64,000 nt of DNA, from positions 62,001-126,000 of the forward strand of contig CAWDAL010000008.1 of assembly GCA_963800285.1 (NCBI GenBank), written 5' to 3'. The stretch comes from DASUPK01 sp963800285. GTDB taxonomy: Bacteria > Actinomycetota > Thermoleophilia > Solirubrobacterales > 70-9. Below the pieces are notes generated by a model, which had not been told where the DNA came from, did no database searches, and saw nothing but the letters and a program-made list of their open reading frames with translations. A program made the position numbers and the translations under genes. Positions 1 through 6,630 of the stretch are shown one piece after another. How positions within the stretch are numbered: position 1 is the first letter of the stretch; each line of letters opens with the position of its first letter.

Positions 1-1047
1 GTCGGAGTGGGTGGCGGCGGTTCCAACGCCGTCAGTCGAATGGTCGACGCGGGTCTCCGCGGCGTTGAATTCGTCGCGGTCAACACCGATGCTCAGGCGC
101 TCCAGGCCTGTGACGCCGACGTCAAGATCGGCATCGGCCACAACCTCACCAAGGGCCTCGGCGCGGGCGCGAACCCTGAGGTCGGCGCCGGCGCGGCGGC
201 TGAGTCGCGTGACGAGATCAAGGACGCGCTGAAGGGCGCGGACATGATCTTCATCACCTGCGGCGAGGGTGGCGGCACCGGCACCGGTGCCGCCCCGGTG
301 ATCGCCGAGATCGCCAAGCAGGAGATCGGCGCCCTCACCGTCGGCGCGGTCACCAAGCCCTTCGAGTTCGAGGGCAAGAAGCGCATGGCCCAGGCCGAGG
401 AGGGCATCGACCGGCTCCGCAAGGAGGTTGACACCCTGATCACGGTCCCGAACGAGAAGCTTCTGCAGATCGTCGAGCGGCGGACCACGATCCTCGAGGC
501 CTTCCGCGAGGCCGACGACATCCTTCGCCAGGGCGTCCAGGGCATCACGGACCTGATCACGATCCCGGGCCTGATCAACCTCGACTTCGCCGACGTCCGC
601 CTGGTCATGCATCAGGCCGGCTCGGCTCTGATGGGCGTCGGCACCGGGACCGGGGAGAACCGCGCCGTCGAGGCCGCCAAGGCGGCCATCACCTCGCCCC
701 TGATCGAGGAGCAGATCGACGGCGCCAAGGGAATGCTCTTGAACGTCACCGGCGGCGAGGACCTCGGCCTCTTCGAGGTCAACGAGGCCGCGCGGATGTG
801 CATCCAGGCCGCCGACTCGAACGCCAACATCGTCTTCGGAGCGGTCGTCGACTCCTCGATGCACGAGGAGGTCCGTGTCACCGTGATCGCCACCGGGTTC
901 GAGGGCTTCGAGATGATCGCCCGCGCGCCGGAGTTCACGGCACGGGCGGCGGAGCGCCGCCCGGCAGCCGTCGGTCGGAGTCAGGAGTCACTGTCCGACT
1001 TGCGGATCTCTGAGTCCGAGATCGACGTCCCGGACTTCCTGAAGTAG
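1..1047 (+). CDS. ftsZ: Cell division GTPase FtsZ (5' end outside window)
   Basis: Tubulin-like GTPase that polymerises into the cytokinetic Z-ring on the inner face of the membrane. The reading frame is already open at base 1 (VGVGGGGSNAV), so only the extreme N-terminus is missing. The visible part carries the glycine-rich start of the nucleotide-binding fold, the tubulin signature GGGTGTG about 90 residues in, and the catalytic T7 loop NLDFADVR at about residues 191-198. It ends in a typical C-terminal binding peptide (DVPDFLK) that contacts FtsA/SepF-type partners. It is followed by a minus-strand gene, so it closes its operon here. Identification is secure. Confidence 0.98.
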   Translation, partial: VGVGGGGSNAVSRMVDAGLRGVEFVAVNTDAQALQACDADVKIGIGHNLTKGLGAGANPEVGAGAAAESRDEIKDALKGADMIFITCGEGGGTGTGAAPVIAEIAKQEIGALTVGAVTKPFEFEGKKRMAQAEEGIDRLRKEVDTLITVPNEKLLQIVERRTTILEAFREADDILRQGVQGITDLITIPGLINLDFADVRLVMHQAGSALMGVGTGTGENRAVEAAKAAITSPLIEEQIDGAKGMLLNVTGGEDLGLFEVNEAARMCIQAADSNANIVFGAVVDSSMHEEVRVTVIATGFEGFEMIARAPEFTARAAERRPAAVGRSQESLSDLRISESEIDVPDFLK

Positions 1048-1057
1048 CTGCCCCGCG

Positions 1058-1456
1058 CTAGCCGCCGCGGAGCGCCCGGCGCGCCTCGTCCTCCTCGTTC
1101 GGGAGGAAGAACTGCATGCGCGTCACCTTTCCGTCGTCGTCGAACGTCCAAAGCGTCCAGGACACGATGTCGACCTCAATTCCACTTCCGGCCCCGCGGG
1201 CGGTCGCATGCTGACGAACGAGGACCCTGTTCGCAGCGGCCTCGAAGTCCTCGGGTTCGATGACCTGAGATTCGAACGCGTCCGGCTCCATCCACGCGCG
1301 CAGTGCGTCCGCGCCTCTCAGCTCCGATTGGCCACCCGTCCTGACGAAGACGATGTCCGGGTGGGCCATCTCGACGGCCGCGTCGAACTCCTCGGCGTTG
1401 AAGAGCTCGTACGTGCGGCGCAGACGCTCGATCAGATCCTCTTCGGGGACGGACAT
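1058..1456 (-). CDS. SnoaL-like / NTF2-fold protein
   Basis: Small single-domain protein of about 132 residues with the pattern of the SnoaL-like/NTF2 superfamily: an N-terminal helix (LIERLRRTYELFNAEEFD), then AHPDIVFVRTGG and a C-terminal beta-sheet with WTLWTFDDDGKVTRMQFF. Members include polyketide cyclases, ketosteroid isomerases and many proteins of unknown function, so no reaction can be assigned. I start at the ATG reading MSVPEEDLIERL; an in-frame upstream ATG would add 20 residues with no family similarity. It is convergent with ftsZ and lies between ftsZ and gcvT, with no functional link evident. Confidence 0.75.
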   Translation of the reverse strand: MSVPEEDLIERLRRTYELFNAEEFDAAVEMAHPDIVFVRTGGQSELRGADALRAWMEPDAFESQVIEPEDFEAAANRVLVRQHATARGAGSGIEVDIVSWTLWTFDDDGKVTRMQFFLPNEEDEARRALRGG

Positions 1457-1569
1457 CGGGGCGGAGTATCCCGCAGGGTCAGCCGTGCAGGGCGCGGCGG
1501 GCGTCCTGCTCCGCATCCAGCCATTTGCGCCTCGGTCAGTCCCATTGCGCGGCAGTATCGTCCCCCGCG

Positions 1570-2652
1570 ATGGAAGCAGGGACGCTGAAGAGGACGCCGC
1601 TGTACGAAGCCCACGTCGGCGCTGGGGCGAAGCTCGTGCCCTTCGCCGGGTGGGAGATGCCCGTGGAGTACGACGGGATCAAGGCCGAGCATCTGCGCGT
1701 CCGCAACTCGTGCGGGGTCTTCGACGTCTCCCACATGGGCGAGATCGAGACCGAGGGGCCCCAGGCGGCGGAGCTGCTGCAGCGGCTGCTCTCCAACGAC
1801 GTCTCGAAGATCGCCATCGGCGGCGCGCAGTACTCGTGCCTCTGCCGCCATGACGGAGGCGTCCTCGATGACCTCTTCACCTACCGGCTGGGCGAGGACC
1901 GCTACCTGACCGTCACCAACGCCGCCAACCACGAACGCGACCTCGAGTGGTTCGAGGCACACGCTGTCGAGTTCGAGGCCGAAGTCCACGATCGGATCGA
2001 CTCGTACGCGATGCTGGCCGTTCAGGGGCCGGAGGCGCGCCAGATCGTCCAGCGCGTCACCGACGGTGAGCTGCCGCCCCGCCTCAAGACCGCGGAGCTG
2101 CCGGTGGCCGGCAGCCCGGCGCTCGTCTGCGGGACCGGCTATACCGGCGAGGACGGCGTCGAGCTGTTGATCCCGCCCGACGACGCCAGGGCGGTGTGGG
2201 ACACGCTGGTCGAGGGCGGCGCAAGCCCCACGGGCCTCGGGGCCCGGGACACGCTGCGCCTCGAGGTCAACTACTGCCTCTACGGCAACGACCTGACGGA
2301 GGAGCGCACCCCGATCGAGGCGGGGCTCGGCTGGTGCGTCAAGGAGGACACCGGCTTCACCGGTTCTGAGGCTTGCAGGAAGGTTCGCGAGAACGGACCG
2401 AGGGAGGTCCTCGAGCCCTTCGTGATCACCGGCGCCGGGATCCCAAGGCAGGGCAACGCGATCGTCTCGGGCGGCGAGCAGGCGGGGGTGGTGACCAGCG
2501 GCACGCTGTCGCCGTGCCTCGAGGTCGGCATCGGCATGGGCTACTTCCGCACCGACCTGGCCGAGCCGGGGGCCGAGATCGAGATCGACGTCCGCGGCAA
2601 GCGGCGCGCCGCCGAGATCCGCGAGCGGCCGCTCTACTCAAAGGATGGATAG
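1570..2652 (+). CDS. gcvT: Glycine cleavage system T protein (aminomethyltransferase)
   Basis: Tetrahydrofolate-dependent aminomethyltransferase that releases ammonia from the lipoyl-bound aminomethyl intermediate on GcvH and forms 5,10-methylene-THF. The protein (360 aa) begins LKRTPLYEAHVGAGAKLVPFAGWEMPVEY, a standard GcvT start, and has the folate-fold segments SHMGEIE, VQGPEA, GYTGEDGVEL and the C-terminal barrel with VTSGTLSP. Start chosen at the ATG giving MEAGTLKRTP; the frame is open further upstream without similarity. gcvH follows after a structured 50-nt spacer, and gcvPA/gcvPB are 4 kb downstream, so the complete P/H/T set is present while the L protein is not in this window. Confidence 0.97.
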   Translation: MEAGTLKRTPLYEAHVGAGAKLVPFAGWEMPVEYDGIKAEHLRVRNSCGVFDVSHMGEIETEGPQAAELLQRLLSNDVSKIAIGGAQYSCLCRHDGGVLDDLFTYRLGEDRYLTVTNAANHERDLEWFEAHAVEFEAEVHDRIDSYAMLAVQGPEARQIVQRVTDGELPPRLKTAELPVAGSPALVCGTGYTGEDGVELLIPPDDARAVWDTLVEGGASPTGLGARDTLRLEVNYCLYGNDLTEERTPIEAGLGWCVKEDTGFTGSEACRKVRENGPREVLEPFVITGAGIPRQGNAIVSGGEQAGVVTSGTLSPCLEVGIGMGYFRTDLAEPGAEIEIDVRGKRRAAEIRERPLYSKDG

Positions 2653-2659
2653 GTTTTAT

Positions 2660-2700
2660 GCGAGGGTGCTCCGCAGGCGAAGCCGAGGAGCAACCCGTTT
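2660..2700 (+). repeat. Junction hairpin element, copy 1 (gcvT/gcvH)
   Basis: A 41-nt element starting GCGAGGGTGCT and ending AACCCGTTT. It folds as a nested hairpin: GGGT (2664-2667) with ACCC (2693-2696), GCTCC (2668-2672) with GGAGC (2687-2691), an internal loop, then GGC/GCC closing a three-base GAA loop. It ends 4 nt before the gcvH ATG, and the GAGGAG that could serve as a Shine-Dalgarno lies within the 3' side of the stem. Copy 2 (45610-45650) has the same length with five differences, two of which restore one base pair. The function is inferred only: translational coupling, RNA processing or a palindromic mobile repeat. Confidence 0.7.
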
Positions 2701-2704
2701 GACC

Positions 2705-3097
2705 ATGGACGAGAATTACCCAGACGACCTCCGCTACTACCCAGAGCACGACTGGGCGCGCATCGAGGGAGACACCGCGACCTTCGGGGTCACCTGGTAC
2801 GCCCAGGACGCACTCGGCGAGGTCGTCTTCTACGAGCCGCCCGAGGTGGGCAAGGCGCTGACGAAGGACGAGGCCTACGCCGAGGTCGAGTCCGTGAAGG
2901 CTGTCTCGGACGTCTACGCGCCCCTCTCCGGCGAGGTGACCGAGACCAACTCGGCGCTGGCGGAGAACCCGGAGAAGATCAATCAGGACCCCTACGGCGA
3001 GGGCTGGATGGTCAAGGTGAAGCTCTCGGATCCGCCGGAAGCCGACTCGCTGATGGACGCGGCGGCCTACAAGAAGCTGCTCCAGGAGTCGGACTAG
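2705..3097 (+). CDS. gcvH: Glycine cleavage system H protein (lipoyl carrier)
   Basis: Lipoyl-domain protein (130 aa) that shuttles the aminomethyl group between the P, T and L proteins. The sequence has the family pattern YYPEHDWARIEGDTATFGVTWYA, then VFYEPPEVG and the lipoylation segment AEVESVKAVSDVYAP, in which the Lys of ESVKAVSD (about residue 62) is the expected lipoyl site, followed by NSALAENPEKINQDPYGEGWM. The start is the ATG reading MDENYPDDLRYY; a longer in-frame reading is encoded by the hairpin element and has no family similarity. It lies 52 bp after gcvT in the same direction, presumably co-transcribed. Confidence 0.97.
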   Translation: MDENYPDDLRYYPEHDWARIEGDTATFGVTWYAQDALGEVVFYEPPEVGKALTKDEAYAEVESVKAVSDVYAPLSGEVTETNSALAENPEKINQDPYGEGWMVKVKLSDPPEADSLMDAAAYKKLLQESD

Positions 3098-3121
3098 TCT
3101 TCGACCCATGAGGCCGTCGCC

Positions 3122-3874
3122 GTGAGCGGCCAGGAGCTGGCGCTCGCACTATCGGTCTTCACCGCGTGTGCGGTCGAGGCGGTGGAGGCGCTGACCATCG
3201 TGCTGGCGGTTGGGACCACCCGAAGCTGGCGCTCGGCGCTGAGCGGGTGCGCTGCCGCCGCGCTCGCGCTCGCGGCTGCCACTGCGATCCTCGGGCCGGG
3301 CCTCACGTCGCTGCCGATCGACACGCTTCGCCTGGTGGTCGGAGGCCTCCTCCTGGTCTTCGGGCTCCAGTGGCTGCGGAAGGCGATCCTTCGCGGCGCT
3401 GGGCTCAAGGCCTCGCACGACGAAGGGGAGATCTTCCGCGAGGAGACCGCCGCGGCGAGAGCAGCCGGTCCCCGGCACGACGGATTCGACGGCTACGCCT
3501 TCGCGATCTCGTTCAAAGGGGTCCTCCTCGAGGGCCTCGAGGTCGTCTTCATCGCGCTTACCTTCGGAGCAAATCAGCATCGGGTGGGTCTCGCCGCCGC
3601 GGCCGCGATCGCCGCCGTCGTGTTGGTCGCGCTCGCGGGACTGGCCCTTCACCGTCCGCTGGCTCGCGCCCCGGAGAACGCGATGAAGTTCAGCGTCGGG
3701 GTGATGCTCACCTCGTTCGGCATCTTCTGGGGAGCGGAGGGCGCCGGGGCGAGCTGGCCTGGTGGCGACGCCGCCCTGCTGGCGATCGTGCCGGCCGTGC
3801 TCCTCCTTTCGCTGACCCTGGTGCGGGCCTTTCGGAAGGGCGTGGCGTCCGGAGCCCGGGCCGCGCACGCATGA
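3122..3874 (+). CDS. COG4280-like polytopic membrane protein with twin acidic motifs
   Basis: About 250-residue integral membrane protein with six or more hydrophobic segments. Two internally related segments, AVEAVEALTIVLAVG near the N-terminus and LLEGLEVVFIALTFG near residue 145, each place Glu pairs (ExxE) inside a helix. This resembles the arrangement in COG4280 proteins and loosely in cation exporters of the GDT1 type or FTR1-type iron permeases. A role in metal-ion transport is a guess from that pattern. The next gene overlaps its stop codon (ATGA), so the two are translationally coupled. GTG start after gcvH. Confidence 0.6.
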   Translation: MSGQELALALSVFTACAVEAVEALTIVLAVGTTRSWRSALSGCAAAALALAAATAILGPGLTSLPIDTLRLVVGGLLLVFGLQWLRKAILRGAGLKASHDEGEIFREETAAARAAGPRHDGFDGYAFAISFKGVLLEGLEVVFIALTFGANQHRVGLAAAAAIAAVVLVALAGLALHRPLARAPENAMKFSVGVMLTSFGIFWGAEGAGASWPGGDAALLAIVPAVLLLSLTLVRAFRKGVASGARAAHA

Positions 3875-4077
3875 AGGCCATCGGCGAGTTCCTGGCCGGC
3901 GTCTGGGAGTTCGTCGTCGGTGACGACTGGGTCACGGCCCTGGGCGTGGTGGCGGCGCTCGCTCTCACCGCGCTCGTAAGCGACCCCGACGCCGCCTGGG
4001 TCGTGATGCCGGCCGCCGTCGCGTTCCTGCTCACGGTTTCCATCCTGCGCGAGGCACGCAGGCACGACCGCTCCTGA
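3871..4077 (+). CDS. Small two-helix membrane protein
   Basis: A 68-residue ORF whose ATG overlaps the TGA of the preceding membrane protein gene. It has an amphipathic N-terminus (IGEFLAGVWEFVVGDDW) followed by two hydrophobic stretches, VTALGVVAALALTALV and AWVVMPAAVAFLLTVSIL, and a short basic cytoplasmic-type tail (REARRHDRS). Comparable small proteins often follow transporter genes in actinobacteria. The function is unknown. Translational coupling suggests it works with the upstream membrane protein. The fluoride riboswitch starts 24 bp downstream of its stop. Confidence 0.65.
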   Translation: MKAIGEFLAGVWEFVVGDDWVTALGVVAALALTALVSDPDAAWVVMPAAVAFLLTVSILREARRHDRS

Positions 4078-4101
4078 GCGCCTCGGCTATCCTGCCCCGC
4101 C

Positions 4102-4153
4102 GAGCGATGAGGCTCGCTCCTAACCGCGGTTCCGTGCCGCTGATGGCCTCTAC
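4102..4153 (+). ncRNA. Fluoride riboswitch aptamer (crcB motif)
   Basis: The sequence has the three conserved blocks of the crcB-motif fluoride aptamer in order: GCGATGAGGC, TAACCGCGG and CTGATGGCCTCTAC. The expected helices form: AGGC pairs with GCCT, GAGCG pairs with CGCTC, and CGCGG pairs with CCGCTG to build the fold. It stands directly before the crcB start codon. The Shine-Dalgarno AGGAGG (4172-4177) lies 19 nt after the aptamer and could pair with the CCTC of the 3' block, so control of translation is plausible. The class is known to bind F- through Mg2+ and switch on fluoride exporters. Confidence 0.9.
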
Positions 4154-4183
4154 GTCGATGCCAGAGACAGCAGGAGGTCCTCA

Positions 4184-4555
4184 GTGACGTACGTGTTGGT
4201 TGCCGTGTTCGGTGCCGCGGGCGCGGTCAGCCGCTATTGGTTGGACGGCCGGATCAGCGACCTGACCCACGGGCAGTTCCCCTGGGGAACATTCGTGGTC
4301 AACGTGGCCGGCGCCTTCGCCCTCGGTCTGCTCGTCGCTCTCACGACCGAGCGGCTCCTGCCGCATCCGAACTGGCGGGTCGCGCTCGGGATCGGCTATC
4401 TCGGCTCCTTCACGACGTTCTCGACCTATGCCTACGAGAGCGTCAAGCTCGCCGAGGACGGCGCGGTCGGCCTCGCTCTGGTGAACTCCGTCGGGATGGT
4501 CGCCATCGGCATGTTCGCGGCGTTCACGGGCCTCGCCCTCGGGAGGACGCTGTGA
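4184..4555 (+). CDS. crcB: Fluoride channel CrcB/Fluc
   Basis: Small four-helix membrane protein (123 aa) that dimerises to form a fluoride-specific channel. It carries the hallmark residues of the family: GAAGAVSRYWLDG at the N-terminus, GTFVVNVAGAFALG (conserved Asn in helix 2) and GYLGSFTTFSTYAYE, which includes the Phe-box and polar track. Length matches the family. The GTG start is preceded by an AGGAGG Shine-Dalgarno. It is controlled by the fluoride riboswitch immediately upstream and overlaps the following DUF190 gene by 4 bp (GTGA). Confidence 0.96.
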   Translation: MTYVLVAVFGAAGAVSRYWLDGRISDLTHGQFPWGTFVVNVAGAFALGLLVALTTERLLPHPNWRVALGIGYLGSFTTFSTYAYESVKLAEDGAVGLALVNSVGMVAIGMFAAFTGLALGRTL

Positions 4556-4905
4556 AGCTCGAGGGGGAGGGCAAGCTGCTGCGGATCTTCATCGGGGAGT
4601 CCGATAAGCACGGCCGAAAGCCCCTGTACCAGGCGATCGTCGAGATGCTCCGCCAGGAGGGGATGGCAGGAGCGACCGTGCTCAGGGGCGTCGAGGGCTT
4701 CGGGGCGAATTCGCATCTGCACACGGCGCGCATCCTGCGGCTCTCCGAGGACCTCCCGATCGTGATCGAGGTGGCAGACACCGCGGAGAAGATCGAAGCG
4801 ATCATGCCCAAGCTCGACGAGATGGTCACCGACGGGATGGTCACCCTCGAGCGGGTCGAGGTGGTCACCTACCGCGCCCAGGAGCCCACGGACAAGTCCT
4901 CCTAG
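4552..4905 (+). CDS. DUF190 family protein
   Basis: A 117-residue PF02641 (DUF190) protein: LLRIFIGESDKHGRKPLYQAIVEMLRQEGMAGATVLRGVEGFG is the family signature, followed by RILRLSEDLPIVIEVADTAEKIEAIMPKLDEMV. The fold resembles PII-like ferredoxin-type regulators. DUF190 genes are very often coupled to crcB, and here the GTG start overlaps the crcB stop, so co-expression under the fluoride riboswitch is strongly implied. A regulatory or accessory role in fluoride resistance is inferred from context only. Confidence 0.9.
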   Translation: MKLEGEGKLLRIFIGESDKHGRKPLYQAIVEMLRQEGMAGATVLRGVEGFGANSHLHTARILRLSEDLPIVIEVADTAEKIEAIMPKLDEMVTDGMVTLERVEVVTYRAQEPTDKSS

Positions 4906-4923
4906 CGGTTCACGTCTGGGCAA

Positions 4924-4982
4924 CCACCGCCCGGCGGCCGCATCGCAGAATCATCCGCGGCCGGGAGAAGCCGGGGCGGTGG
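4924..4982 (+). terminator. Long inverted repeat after the crcB operon
   Basis: An extended stem brackets the end of the fluoride operon: CCACCGCCC at 4924-4932 pairs with GGGCGGTGG at 4974-4982, and inside it GGCCGC pairs with GCGGCC around a 15-nt loop. There is no U-tract, which is common for actinobacterial terminator-like hairpins. It would separate crcB-DUF190 from the secreted phosphoesterase gene. Assignment as a terminator is by position and stem strength only. Confidence 0.45.
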
Positions 4983-5034
4983 GAGAAAACGCCGGTTCGG
5001 GGCCACTCCAATCAATCCGATTCAGGAGGGCTCA

Positions 5035-6555
5035 ATGCATCGCAGAACGATGTCGATCGCCTTCGGGCTGTTGGCGGCGGCGACGGTGGCGAGTGTCGCC
5101 GTGGCCTCACCGGGGCACCATCGCTCGGCCCGCAGGTCCGAGCACGCCACCGCGACCCCGGTCAAGCACCTGGTGGTGCTCTTTCAGGAGAACGTCTCAT
5201 TCGATCACTACTTCGGGACCTACCCGAACGCCGCGAACCCGCCCGGCGAGCCGCGCTTCATGCCCGCCCGCGGGACGCCGAGCGTCAATGGGCTCACCGA
5301 GAGCCTGCTGGCCGACAACCCGAACTCGGCGAACCCAGAGCGGCTGGATCGCTCCGAGGCGCTCACCTGCGATCAGGGCCACGGCTACAAGCAGGAGCAG
5401 CAGGCCTTCGACGGCGGCCTGATGGACAAGTTCGTCGAGTTCACCCAGCGCGAGTCGTGCCCGCCGCCGGACATCGGCAAGCCGGGCCTGGTCATGGACT
5501 ACTACGACGGCAACACCGTGACGGGGTTGTGGAACTACGCGCAGCATTTCGCGATGAGCGACAACTCCTACGACACCGTGTTCGGGCCCTCGACGCCCGG
5601 CGCGCTCAGCCTGGTCAGCGGCCAGACCCATGGGTTCGCGCAGACCAGCTCGGCCGTCACCTCGAACGACACGGTGATCGGCGATCCGCAGCCGACCGGC
5701 GACATCTGCGACACCCGCGACAACACGGCCTCGACCGACCCGAACAACAGGAACATCGGCGACCTCCTCAACGCGAAGGGCATCACCTGGGGCTGGTTCG
5801 AGGGCGGCTTCGGCGATTGCAACGCCAGTCACGCCAACCTCGGGGGCGGGACGAGCAAGGACTACATCCCGCACCACGAGCCGTTCCAGTACTACAGCTC
5901 GACGGCGAATCCGCAGCACCTGCCGCCGAGCTCGCCCTCGATGATCGGGAAGACCGACCAGGCGAACCACCAGTACGACCTGCCGGAGTTCTGGCAGGCC
6001 GCGAAGTCCGGCCACCTGCCCGCGGTGAGCTTCCTGAAGGCCGCCGCCTACCAGGACGGACACGCCGGCTATTCGGGCCCGCTCGACGAGCAGCAGTTCC
6101 TGGTGGACGCGATCAACCGGCTCCAGAAGATGGACAGCTGGAAGAGCACCGCCGTGGTGATCCTCTACGACGACTCCGACGGCTGGTACGACCATCAGAT
6201 GAGCCCGATCGTCAACCCGTCGAGCGATCCGGCGAACGACGCGCTGTTCGGGGCCGGGCTCTGCGGCACGACCCATCCGGGCGACTACCAGGATCGCTGC
6301 GGCTACGGTCCGCGTCAGCCGCTGCTGGTGGTCTCACCGTTCGCGCGGCGGAACTACGTCGACCACTCGATCACCGACCAGTCCTCGGTCCTGCGGTTCA
6401 TCGAGGACAACTGGGGAACCGGTCGGATCGGCAACCAGTCGTTCGACGCCAGGGCGGGCTCCCTCAACGGGATGTTCGCGTTCGGCCACGAGCGGCGTAA
6501 CGGGCGGTTGTTCCTCGACCCGGCAACGGGTCAGCCGAAGCACTCGCGGCACTGA
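5035..6555 (+). CDS. Secreted phosphoesterase family protein (phospholipase C / acid phosphatase type)
   Basis: A 506-residue exported enzyme of the phosphoesterase family PF04185, which includes phospholipases C and acid phosphatases. A signal peptide is visible (basic start, then FGLLAAATVASVAVASPG). The mature protein begins with the family motif VKHLVVLFQENVSFDHYFGTYP, where the Glu-Asn pair contributes to metal binding, and continues with GPSTPG, VILYDDSDGWYDHQ and PLLVVSPFARRNYVDHSITDQSSVLRFIEDNW, all diagnostic. Substrate cannot be decided between phospholipid and phosphomonoester. An AGGAGGG ribosome-binding site supports the ATG. Monocistronic between two hairpins. Confidence 0.92.
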   Translation: MHRRTMSIAFGLLAAATVASVAVASPGHHRSARRSEHATATPVKHLVVLFQENVSFDHYFGTYPNAANPPGEPRFMPARGTPSVNGLTESLLADNPNSANPERLDRSEALTCDQGHGYKQEQQAFDGGLMDKFVEFTQRESCPPPDIGKPGLVMDYYDGNTVTGLWNYAQHFAMSDNSYDTVFGPSTPGALSLVSGQTHGFAQTSSAVTSNDTVIGDPQPTGDICDTRDNTASTDPNNRNIGDLLNAKGITWGWFEGGFGDCNASHANLGGGTSKDYIPHHEPFQYYSSTANPQHLPPSSPSMIGKTDQANHQYDLPEFWQAAKSGHLPAVSFLKAAAYQDGHAGYSGPLDEQQFLVDAINRLQKMDSWKSTAVVILYDDSDGWYDHQMSPIVNPSSDPANDALFGAGLCGTTHPGDYQDRCGYGPRQPLLVVSPFARRNYVDHSITDQSSVLRFIEDNWGTGRIGNQSFDARAGSLNGMFAFGHERRNGRLFLDPATGQPKHSRH

Positions 6556-6572
6556 TTCGAGGCCGGCACGCA

Positions 6573-6598
6573 CCCCGGGGCGCGCGAGCGCCCCGGGG
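6573..6598 (+). terminator. Perfect 11-bp GC hairpin after phosphoesterase gene
   Basis: CCCCGGGGCGC (6573-6583) pairs perfectly with GCGCCCCGGGG (6588-6598) across a GCGA tetraloop, 18 nt after the phosphoesterase stop and 32 nt before gcvPA. A likely transcription terminator without a U-run; stem and position are the only evidence. Confidence 0.6.
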
Positions 6599-6630
6599 GG
6601 CGGCTGCGCCTCTCACTACGATTGTCTCTG

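Noticed and set aside
1517..1569. Glycine riboswitch before gcvT
   Set aside because: The gap is about 50 bp and lacks the conserved glycine aptamer segments; nothing similar appears ahead of gcvPA either.
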